A DNA stretch of 64,000 nucleotides from Kribbella flavida DSM 17836. GTDB lineage: Bacteria > Actinomycetota > Actinomycetes > Propionibacteriales > Kribbellaceae. The position numbers were made by a program, and so were the translations under genes. The number at the start of each line of letters is the position of its first letter. Within the stretch, counting starts at the first letter, position 1. The notes under the pieces are model-generated. The model made no database searches and was not told the origin of the DNA. It saw only the letters and a program-made list of their open reading frames with translations. The stretch covers positions 1,426,001 to 1,490,000 of the forward strand of contig NC_013729.1 in assembly GCF_000024345.1 (NCBI RefSeq), read 5' to 3'. Below are positions 35,778 to 42,623 of this stretch, one piece after another.

Positions 35778-37415
35778 TCAGATGCCGGCGGCGGTGGCGA
35801 GGTCCTGCTTGATGGCGGTGAGGTGCTGGGCGGCCCGGGTGCGGGCGGCGGGCACGTCCTCGCCTTCGACCGGGATGACGACCTCCAGGTAGCACTTGAG
35901 TTTGGGCTCGGTGCCGGAGGGGCGGACGACGACGCGGGCACCCTCGGAGAGCGTGTAGCGCAGGCCGTCGGTGGGTGGCAGGTGCTCGCTGCCGGTGCTC
36001 AGGTCGTCGACGCGCTCGACGGCGTGGCCGCCGAGGGTGGTAGGCGGTGTCGCGCGCAGGCGGTCCATCGCGGCGGCGATCAGGCTCAGGTCCTCGACCC
36101 GGACCGACAACTGGTCCGTCGCGTGCAGCCCGTACTTGATCGCCAGGGCGTCGAGCAGGTCCAGCAGGGTCCGTCCCTGCGCCTTCGCCCGCGCGCCGAG
36201 CTCCAGCACCCGGATCAGCGTGGAGACCCCGTCCTTGTCCTTCACCGCGGCCGGGTCCACGCAGTACCCGAGCGCCTCCTCGTAGCCGAACACCAGCCCG
36301 GGCACCCGCCCGATCCACTTGAACCCGGTCAGCGTGTCGACGTACCGCACCCCGTACGCCGCGGCGATCTTGCCCAGCAGCGACGACGAGACGATCGAGC
36401 ACGCGGCCACGCCGTCCGGCCGGGACGCCAGCAGGAACTCGCCGAGCAACGCGCCCAGCTCGTCCCCGCGCAGCATCCGCCAGCCGCCCTCGGCCGACGG
36501 GTCCGGCACGGCCACCGCGCACCGGTCGGCGTCCGGGTCGTTCGCGACGGCCAGGTCGGCGCCGACGCTGCGGGCCAGCTCCAGCGCGGCATCGATCGCG
36601 CCGGGCTCCTCCGGGTTCGGGAACGCCACCGTCGGGAAGTCCGGGTCCGGGTCGGCCTGCGTCGCGACCACCGCCGGCACGGCGAATCCGGCGCGCCGGA
36701 CGGCGTCCTCGACCAGGAACCGGCCGACCCCGTGCAGCGGCGTGTACACGACCTTCAGCTCGCGCGGCGCGTCGGCCGGTACCAGCGTGGCGATCCGGTC
36801 CAGGTACGCGCCGAGCAGGTCGTCGCCGGCGGTCTGCCAGTCGTCGCCGCGCGGTACGGAGTCGAGCGGGCCGACCGCGTCGATGGCCGCGGCGATCCCG
36901 TGGTCCGCGGGCGGCACGATCTGCGAGCCGTCGCCGAGGTAGACCTTGTAGCCGTTGTCCTGCGGCGGGTTGTGCGACGCGGTGACGACGACGCCGGCGA
37001 CCGCGTTCAGGTGCCGGATGCCGAACGCGACCACCGGGGTCGGCGCCGGCCGGTCCAGCAGGACGGCGTCCAGCCCGGCGCCGCGGATCACGGCGGCGGT
37101 GTCCCGGGCGAACACGTCGGACTTGTGCCGCGCGTCGTACCCGATCAGCACCGGGCCGTCGGTCAGGCCGTTGGCCTTCAGGTACGCCGCCAGTCCGGCC
37201 GCGGCGCGGATCACCACGACCCGGTTCATGCGGTTCGGGCCGGCTCCGACGGCGCCGCGCAGACCCGCCGTACCGAACTCGAGCTTGGCGCCGAACCGGT
37301 CGGCCAGCTCGGCGTCGGCGTCGGCGTTCAGCAGAGCCTGCAGCTCGGCACGGGTGTCGGGGTCGGGGTCTTCGCTCAGCCAGGCTTCGGCGGCGCTGCG
37401 GAGGTCATCGATCAC
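35778..37415 (-). CDS. Phosphomannomutase / phosphoglucomutase
   Basis: 545 residues of the alpha-D-phosphohexomutase family, close to Mycobacterium PmmB in length. It interconverts hexose 1- and 6-phosphates. The phosphoserine loop is Ser147 in VVTASHNPP. The metal-binding loop is DPDADRCA (about residues 295-302), the sugar-binding loop is GYEEALGY, and the phosphate-binding loop RPSGTEPKLK lies near the C-terminus. The GTG at 37415 has a TATCGT box exactly six bases upstream, so the mRNA is probably leaderless. Gene order pmm, glutamylcyclotransferase, lpdA recalls the Rv3303c-Rv3308 region of M. tuberculosis. Confidence 0.92.
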   Translation of the reverse strand: MIDDLRSAAEAWLSEDPDPDTRAELQALLNADADAELADRFGAKLEFGTAGLRGAVGAGPNRMNRVVVIRAAAGLAAYLKANGLTDGPVLIGYDARHKSDVFARDTAAVIRGAGLDAVLLDRPAPTPVVAFGIRHLNAVAGVVVTASHNPPQDNGYKVYLGDGSQIVPPADHGIAAAIDAVGPLDSVPRGDDWQTAGDDLLGAYLDRIATLVPADAPRELKVVYTPLHGVGRFLVEDAVRRAGFAVPAVVATQADPDPDFPTVAFPNPEEPGAIDAALELARSVGADLAVANDPDADRCAVAVPDPSAEGGWRMLRGDELGALLGEFLLASRPDGVAACSIVSSSLLGKIAAAYGVRYVDTLTGFKWIGRVPGLVFGYEEALGYCVDPAAVKDKDGVSTLIRVLELGARAKAQGRTLLDLLDALAIKYGLHATDQLSVRVEDLSLIAAAMDRLRATPPTTLGGHAVERVDDLSTGSEHLPPTDGLRYTLSEGARVVVRPSGTEPKLKCYLEVVIPVEGEDVPAARTRAAQHLTAIKQDLATAAGI

Positions 37416-37421
37416 CTCCGC

Positions 37422-37427
37422 ACGATA
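37422..37427 (-). promoter_or_regulatory. -10 box for leaderless phosphomannomutase gene
   Basis: On the minus strand TATCGT is followed by six bases and the GTG at 37415. It lies within 20 bases of the repeat element at 37441-37526. Confidence 0.5.
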
Positions 37428-37440
37428 ACCGGCGGACCTG

Positions 37441-37526
37441 CACCACTCATCAAGCGCGTCGAACAGCCCGCGCCGCCGCTGGGCCGAGCGTGATCCGCCC
37501 GGCCGGGAGGTGGTTGGTGAGTGGTG
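37441..37526. repeat. Inverted-repeat element sharing ends with the 13.6-kb repeat
   Basis: CACCACTCATCAA at 37441-37453 and TTGGTGAGTGGTG at 37514-37526 are reverse complements apart from one wobble position. The same ends, including the flanking CTG before the left arm, occur at 13628-13702, but the interior (about 60 bases) is different. It lies downstream of the glutamylcyclotransferase gene and upstream of the phosphomannomutase start. It may be a terminator or a small dispersed repeat. Confidence 0.6.
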
Positions 37527-37534
37527 GAGGTTCG

Positions 37535-37996
37535 CTAGTGGCCGGAGGACTGGCAGGGGCGGGCCCTGAGGTCGGCGACGTAGTCGTCAGGGGCGCCGGC
37601 GGCCTCGGCCGCCTCGGCGAGGATGCCGAGGTAGCGGGCCGACGGGAGGCCGCCCTCGTAGGCGTTCAGCACGTACATCCAGGCCAGCTGCTCGCCGTCC
37701 AGGGTCTGCACCCGGACCTGGATCTTGCGGTAGACGCCCTGGTCGATCCACTCCCACTCGTCCAGCCGCTCGACGTCCTTGGGATGCACGTCGTACAGGG
37801 CGACGAAGACCTGGTTGGTCGGGTCGGACGGGTCCTCGACGACGGTGGCCATCGAGCCCTCCCAGCCGAGCTCCTCACCCCCGAACGTGAGGCGCCAGCC
37901 GACGATCCACCCGGTCCCGCGCAAGGGCGAGTACGGGCACCGATCGGCCATCAGGTTCGGGTCCAGATTCGACGCAAACGCGGCGTACAGGGTCAC
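37535..37996 (-). CDS. Gamma-glutamylcyclotransferase-like protein
   Basis: About 153 residues. The N-terminus YAAFASNLDPNLMADRCPYS is the substrate-loop motif of gamma-glutamylcyclotransferase/AIG2-type folds (usually YFAYGSNL). The rest, with VFVALYDVHPKDVERLDEWE, shows the conserved acidic region after a beta strand. GTG 37996 is the start; a TATCCT box is eight bases upstream. The gene is divergent from lpdA, and the two starts are 31 bases apart. Homologues next to lpdA occur in mycobacteria; the substrate there is not established. Confidence 0.78.
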   Translation of the reverse strand: MTLYAAFASNLDPNLMADRCPYSPLRGTGWIVGWRLTFGGEELGWEGSMATVVEDPSDPTNQVFVALYDVHPKDVERLDEWEWIDQGVYRKIQVRVQTLDGEQLAWMYVLNAYEGGLPSARYLGILAEAAEAAGAPDDYVADLRARPCQSSGH

Positions 37997-38027
37997 GAGA
38001 CCACAGGATACGGAACAATGGCCTCTC

Positions 38028-39407
38028 GTGGCGCGAGTTGTGATCATCGGTGGCGGTCCTGGCGGGTACGAAGCGGCGAGTGCGGCCGCCCAGCTGGGAG
38101 CGGAGGTGACGGTTGTCGATTCCGACGGGATCGGCGGTTCGGCCGTGCTCACCGACTGTGTCCCCAGCAAAACCCTGATCGCCACCGCGGAGGTGATGAC
38201 CGAGGTGGTGGAGGCCGGCGAGCTGGGCCTGCGGGTGGACGACGGCGACGACGACCCGGCGAACTCGGTCAGCGTCGAGCTGCCGGTGGTGAACCAGCGG
38301 GTCAAGGCGCTCGCCACGGCCCAGTCCGAGGGCATCAGCCGGCGCCTGGCCGCCGACAACGTCCGGGTGATCAGCGGCCGCGGCCGGCTGGACGGGCCGG
38401 AGACCGTGGTCGTCGGCGACGAGCGGCTGGCCGCCGACGTGGTGCTGATCGCCACCGGGGCCCGGCCGCGCATCCTGCCCGGCTCCGAGCCCGACGGCGA
38501 GCGGATCCTGACTTGGGAGCAGGTCTACGAGCTGACCGAGCTGCCCGAGCGGCTGATCGTCGTCGGCTCCGGCGTGACCGGCGCGGAGTTCGCCAGCGCG
38601 TACGACGCGCTCGGCAGCGACGTGGTGCTGGTCTCCTCGCGGGACCGGGTGCTGCCGGGTGAGGACCAGGACGCGGCCGAGGTGCTGGAGGACGTGTTCA
38701 AGCGGCGCGGCATGACAGTGCTCGGCAAGTCGCGCGCGGAGTCGGTCAAGCGGCACGGCGACGGGGTCGTGGTGACGCTGACCGACGGCCGGTCGGTCGA
38801 GGGTTCGCACGCGCTGCTGGCGGTCGGCTCGCTGCCGAACACCGAGGACATGGGACTTGTCGAGTCGGGCGTGTCGCTGGGTGACGGCGGCTTCGTGACC
38901 GTCGACAAGGTGTCCCGGACCAGTGCCCGGGGCGTGTACGCGGCCGGCGACTGCACCGGGGTACTGATGCTCGCCTCGGTGGCCGCGATGCAGGGCCGGA
39001 TCGCGATGTCGCACGCGCTCGGCGACGCGGTCGCGCCGCTGAACCTGTCGACCGTCTCGTCGAACGTCTTCACCGCGCCCGAGATCGCCACCGTCGGCCT
39101 GACCCAGGCGGTGGTGGACGCCGGCGGCAGTACGGCGATGGCGGTGAAGGTGCCGCTCGCGGACAACGCCCGGGCCAAGATGCAGGGCGTCAAGGACGGT
39201 TTCGTGAAGCTGTTCTGCCTGCCGAACACCGGCATCATCGTCGGCGGCGTGGTCGTCGCACCGCGGGCGAGCGAGCTGATCCACCCGATCTCCCTGGCGG
39301 TCGGCGCGCGGCTGACGGTCGACCAGATGGCGCAGTCGTTCACCGTCTACCCGTCGGTCTCGGGCTCGATCGCCGAAGCGGCCCGCCGCCTCCACCTGCG
39401 CTCCTGA
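38028..39407 (+). CDS. lpdA: NAD(P)H-quinone dehydrogenase of the LpdA type
   Basis: 459 residues, a flavoprotein disulfide-reductase fold. The FAD motif is VVIIGGGPGGYEAASAAAQL (4-23), the NAD(P) motif is LIVVGSGVTGAEFASAY, and the FAD-associated motif is GVYAAGDCTG. The active-site segment reads GGSAVLTDCVPSK, with Ala39 where lipoamide dehydrogenases have the first redox Cys and only Cys44 kept; it therefore cannot form the CxxxxC disulfide. The mycobacterial LpdA is likewise a quinone reductase. GTG 38028 starts the first beta strand. Divergent from the glutamylcyclotransferase-like gene. Confidence 0.88.
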   Translation: MARVVIIGGGPGGYEAASAAAQLGAEVTVVDSDGIGGSAVLTDCVPSKTLIATAEVMTEVVEAGELGLRVDDGDDDPANSVSVELPVVNQRVKALATAQSEGISRRLAADNVRVISGRGRLDGPETVVVGDERLAADVVLIATGARPRILPGSEPDGERILTWEQVYELTELPERLIVVGSGVTGAEFASAYDALGSDVVLVSSRDRVLPGEDQDAAEVLEDVFKRRGMTVLGKSRAESVKRHGDGVVVTLTDGRSVEGSHALLAVGSLPNTEDMGLVESGVSLGDGGFVTVDKVSRTSARGVYAAGDCTGVLMLASVAAMQGRIAMSHALGDAVAPLNLSTVSSNVFTAPEIATVGLTQAVVDAGGSTAMAVKVPLADNARAKMQGVKDGFVKLFCLPNTGIIVGGVVVAPRASELIHPISLAVGARLTVDQMAQSFTVYPSVSGSIAEAARRLHLRS

Positions 39408-39472
39408 CCCCTCCGTCCCCCGTCGATCCCCAACCCCCTGCCCCCCGGCTCCCGGCCGCCGCTGCGTTAACG

Positions 39473-39555
39473 CTGGTGGGTTGACCCGCCAGACGCATGG
39501 TTGGCCCACCGGAATCTGGTGGGCCAACCATGTAGCTGATGGGTCAACCCACCAG
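39473..39555. terminator. Nested double palindrome between convergent genes
   Basis: Outer arms CTGGTGGGTTGACCC (39473-39487) and its exact reverse complement (39541-39555). Inner arms CATGGTTGGCCCACC (39496-39510) and its exact reverse complement (39518-39532) around a seven-base loop. Both are 15-base perfect matches. The element lies in the 204-base space between the convergent lpdA and repeat-protein genes, so a bidirectional terminator is the simplest reading. No U-tract. Confidence 0.7.
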
Positions 39556-39611
39556 AGTGGAACGGGGTGGCCGGGTGGGAAGCCGTCCGCTGGGTGCGGT
39601 GGGTCGGGCGT

Positions 39612-39992
39612 TCAGTTGGGGGTGTTCGCGGAGTCGGCGGTGCCGGGGGAATTCGCCGAGGTGGAGTCGTTCGGCGTGTTGGCCGAGTCCGTGTCGCCCG
39701 GGGTGTCGGTGGAGCCCATGTCGGCCGGGGTGTCGGCCGAGTTGGTGTCGCTCGGGGTGTCCGCTGAGTTGGTGTCGCCCGGGGTGTTGGCCGAGTTGGT
39801 GTCGGTGGAGTCGGCGGGCGACTGGGGCGGGGTCGACGGGGCGGTGGCGCTGGGGCCGGGGGTGGTCGCGGTGGGCTGGACCGTGGCCGGGTCGTTGAGG
39901 TCGGCGGGGGCGGCGTACGCCGCGGTGCCGATGCCGAGGCCGGAGGCGGCGGCGAGGGTTCCGACGACGGCCCACTTACGCGGTGCTGACAT
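39612..39992 (-). CDS. Secreted Thr/Ser/Asp-rich tandem-repeat protein
   Basis: 126 residues. The N-terminus (WAVVGTLAAASGLGIGTAAY, cut near AYA-AP) is a signal peptide. The rest is low complexity: about seven imperfect copies of an eight-residue unit of the type DTNSADTP occur in the second half. Such a Thr/Ser/Pro-rich stalk could be O-glycosylated and extend through the wall (inference). The ATG at 39992 has AGGAAAGG upstream and overlaps the 3' end of the phosphotransferase gene by 17 bases, so the two are cotranscribed. Confidence 0.7.
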   Translation of the reverse strand: MSAPRKWAVVGTLAAASGLGIGTAAYAAPADLNDPATVQPTATTPGPSATAPSTPPQSPADSTDTNSANTPGDTNSADTPSDTNSADTPADMGSTDTPGDTDSANTPNDSTSANSPGTADSANTPN

Positions 39993-41232
39993 GGTGATTC
40001 CTTTCCTGGAGGGGGAACTCGAGGCCCCGGTGGACCCGGTGAGCGCTGTCGAACCAGCTTTCCGCCAGCGCGACGCGCCTCCGGGTGGTCTGCTGCCAGC
40101 CGGCTTCCTGCACGCGGTGCGGGCCAGTGGCGAGGGAGAGGACGACCGAGGCGACCCGCAGCCGGAGCTGGCGGGGGTCGGCCTGACGGTCGAAGGTGGA
40201 CAGGCAGCGGTCGGCCAGTCCGGTGATGGCGTCCGCGTTCGCGGGCAGCACCTGGGCGAGCACGCTGAGATGCCCGAGCAAGCAGGCCAGGTCGTCCAGC
40301 CGGTCGCCCGGGCCGGCGGTGTCGACATCCAGCAGGCCGGTGATCGCGCCGCGGTGGTCGACCAGCAGTTGCGCCTCGTACAAGTCGCCGTGCACCGGCA
40401 CGATCGGCCCGATGGTGCTCTCGGCAACGATCGAGCGGGCGAGCTGGGTGGACCAGCTGGAGACCTCGGGGACGACGCTGCCGATCGCCTGGGCGTAGTA
40501 CTCGGTCCGCTCCAGCCACGACGTACGCCGTGGTGCGTCGAGCAGTTCGGTCGGGAGGCGGTCCAGCAGCTCGGTCACCGCGGCCGGGTGGAGGTGCGGC
40601 CGGGAGGAGCGCAGGGCTGATCGGAGGGTCCGTCCGTGCAGGGCTTCGAGGACGACCAAGCCGTTGTCGCTCCAGCCCAAACTGCGAGGAGCCGGTACGC
40701 CGGCGCCGGTGAGCAGTCGGTGCCGGTCGTGCAGCGCTCGCGCCTTGGCCGGCGGTACGACCTTCAAGAACAACCGCCCGAGCGGCCCGACGGCTTCGAC
40801 CACGGCCCGCCGCAGCGGCCGGTACGCCCGAAGGTGTACCGAAACCGGCCCGGACCCGAGTCCGCAACGGGCGAACAGCGCCGCCACCGCGGCCGGATTC
40901 AGGGCGGTCCGCAGTCCTGGCAGCTGCGGATCGTGCGCCGCCTGCCAGACACCGATCCGTGTCTCGCCGTCGCCGACCACCGCGACTCCCTCGGGCAAGC
41001 GCCCTCCGCAGGTCGCCCCCAACGTCTCCTCGGCAACAACCTCCGCCTGCCCAGCACCGCCGACCTCGGCGTTCCAGGCGATGCGGGTCCGGTACGAGAC
41101 GGTTGCCTGGTCGCCGTGATGGTCGACCTCGGTCGCGCGCCAGTCGAGCAGCCGCCCACCGGCCGCCTCGACCACCGCCGCCAGCACCTCACCCGCCTGC
41201 TCCCCGGTCAGGAGCTCCCGCTGTTCCGCCAT
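39976..41232 (-). CDS. Aminoglycoside-phosphotransferase-fold kinase
   Basis: 418 residues. The C-terminal half carries the APH/choline-kinase catalytic loop HGDLYEAQLL (His281, Asp283) and the DFG-equivalent LLDVDTAGPGDRLDDLA (Asp302). An N-terminal domain of about 130 residues is not typical of simple antibiotic kinases and resembles larger phosphotransferases such as maltokinase-type proteins. A lysine in GRLFLKVVPPAKARAL (about residues 152-167) may anchor ATP. The substrate is unknown; nothing nearby points to antibiotic resistance. Confidence 0.8.
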   Translation of the reverse strand: MAEQRELLTGEQAGEVLAAVVEAAGGRLLDWRATEVDHHGDQATVSYRTRIAWNAEVGGAGQAEVVAEETLGATCGGRLPEGVAVVGDGETRIGVWQAAHDPQLPGLRTALNPAAVAALFARCGLGSGPVSVHLRAYRPLRRAVVEAVGPLGRLFLKVVPPAKARALHDRHRLLTGAGVPAPRSLGWSDNGLVVLEALHGRTLRSALRSSRPHLHPAAVTELLDRLPTELLDAPRRTSWLERTEYYAQAIGSVVPEVSSWSTQLARSIVAESTIGPIVPVHGDLYEAQLLVDHRGAITGLLDVDTAGPGDRLDDLACLLGHLSVLAQVLPANADAITGLADRCLSTFDRQADPRQLRLRVASVVLSLATGPHRVQEAGWQQTTRRRVALAESWFDSAHRVHRGLEFPLQERNHHVSTA

Positions 41233-41552
41233 GTCCAGAACCCTGCCGGCCGAGCATGAGGCGGCCGTGAGCCGAATCTGAGAAGGCTCTCATCCAGTTC
41301 GAGCGCGGACGGCCGCTCGGGGCCCACGCTGGAGATGTGTGTTGCCGTCGGCATCGTTCTGCCACTGCCCTGGCAGCACGCGCTGGTCGGCCTCGAGATC
41401 TACCGGCTCGGCGGCACGACCCCTGCTCGACAACCCCTCCGCCCTGCACGACGTACGCCTAGCAGGCACGCCGTTGCCATTGCCCTATCCGCCGTCCCGC
41501 TGCTCGCGCTCCGCTCCCGAGCGAACGTGCCGTCGCTGAGCTCCTGAGACGC
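41233..41552. other. 320-base gap without a supported gene
   Basis: Between the phosphotransferase start and the terminator at 41553 I find no gene that I can support. A 70-codon frame at 41335-41547 lacks a Shine-Dalgarno sequence, has no -10 box at the right place and reads like random high-GC translation. The region contains the phosphotransferase promoter side and may hold other regulatory sequence, but I see no clear site. Confidence 0.5.
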
Positions 41553-41591
41553 CGACGGCCCCCAGGAGCATGCTGCTCCCAGGGGCCGTCG
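41553..41591. terminator. Terminator hairpin after the Gly/Asp-rich protein gene
   Basis: Arms 41553-41570 and 41574-41591 pair over 16 of 18 positions (CGACGGCCCC on the left, GGGGCCGTCG on the right) around a TGC loop. It lies 19 bases beyond the stop of the minus-strand gene ending at 41610. Confidence 0.7.
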
Positions 41592-41609
41592 AACGTGCGT
41601 ACCGCTCGG

Positions 41610-42437
41610 TCAGAAGTCGCCGAAGTCGCCGCCGAAGTCGCCCCAGCCGCCGCCGTCGCCGCCACCGGCGTCGCCGCCCGGGTCGTCGCCGAAGTTGAAG
41701 TCGTCGCCGCCGCCCTCGCCGCCTTCACCGCCGCCTTCGCCACCGGCGAAGTCGCCGTAGCCGCCGCCGGCGAACATGCCGCCCAGCATCGTGCCGATGA
41801 ACATGCCGGTCATCACGCCACCGAGGGCGCCGAACATGCCCTGCGCGTACGGCGCGTACGCCGGTCCGGCCTGCCAGTAGGGGACCCGCTGCGGGCCGAC
41901 CATCACCTTGCGGACGTCCGGCTCGGCGCCGGCCCGGACCCGCTCGGCGTCCGCGGCGCAGGCCGGGACCTCCCGCGGAGCACCGCCCGGCGGCGCCCAG
42001 GTGACGTCCTCGACCGACGGGCCGTGCTGGGGGTTGAAGAAGCAGGACGGGCGGCGCTGCGGCAGCGGTTCGCCGTTCACCCGGGCGCGCACGCAGGCCA
42101 TCGCGTACCGGCCGTCCTCGAGGATCTCGATGACGTGCTTGATCTGGTCGGCCTCGGTCACCTGGGCGACCGCCTGCTTGGCGGACTCGTAGGAGTCCAG
42201 CGCGCGCTGGTAGTCCTGCCGGGCGCCGTCCCCGAGGTCCTTGCCGACCATGTCGAGATCCAGGTCCTGGAGCTCCTCGCCGAACCGGGTGATGTCCTCG
42301 TCGGCGGTGCGCTTGACCGACTCGACCTCGGCCGCGGTGATCTCGTGCTGCTTCTTGGTCTGCAACTGGGTCCGCCGGTACGACCGGTATGCCAGTACTG
42401 CGATCACGATCACCGCGATCAGCAGGATCAATTCCAT
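41610..42437 (-). CDS. Membrane protein with Gly/Asp-rich C-terminus
   Basis: 275 residues. One N-terminal membrane helix (ELILLIAVIVIAVLAYRSYR) is followed by a predicted coiled coil (about residues 30-110) and a CFFNPQHGPS segment (about residues 131-140) where a Cys could be a metal or redox site. A short hydrophobic GxxxG-rich stretch (MFGALGGVMTGMFIGTMLGG) precedes a very Gly- and Asp-rich C-terminus of about 60 residues. The Cys/His segment looks conserved in actinobacterial homologues I recall, but no function is known. GAGGAAGG precedes the ATG. It is divergent from the amidase. Confidence 0.75.
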   Translation of the reverse strand: MELILLIAVIVIAVLAYRSYRRTQLQTKKQHEITAAEVESVKRTADEDITRFGEELQDLDLDMVGKDLGDGARQDYQRALDSYESAKQAVAQVTEADQIKHVIEILEDGRYAMACVRARVNGEPLPQRRPSCFFNPQHGPSVEDVTWAPPGGAPREVPACAADAERVRAGAEPDVRKVMVGPQRVPYWQAGPAYAPYAQGMFGALGGVMTGMFIGTMLGGMFAGGGYGDFAGGEGGGEGGEGGGDDFNFGDDPGGDAGGGDGGGWGDFGGDFGDF

Positions 42438-42623
42438 GACGAGCCTTCCTCGACGGGCTTTACGAAGAGCCTACCGAGTCGGGCCAATCGGGCGGTACCG
42501 GCGGGGTCGGTCGAAGCTGTCGACGCGCCACGCAGGGTGACCACAATTGCCCGGTCCGGTCACGGAATGCGTTTACTCTGTCACCGCTGCCTCATAGGCA
42601 ATCAGATCGGCGGAGGCTGTTCG

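Noticed and set aside
39976..41232. Aminoglycoside resistance gene
   Set aside because: Only the kinase fold is visible; the large N-terminal domain and the neighbours do not support an antibiotic substrate.
41335..41547. A 70-codon plus-strand ORF in the 320-base gap
   Set aside because: No Shine-Dalgarno site, no properly spaced -10 box and no recognisable sequence.
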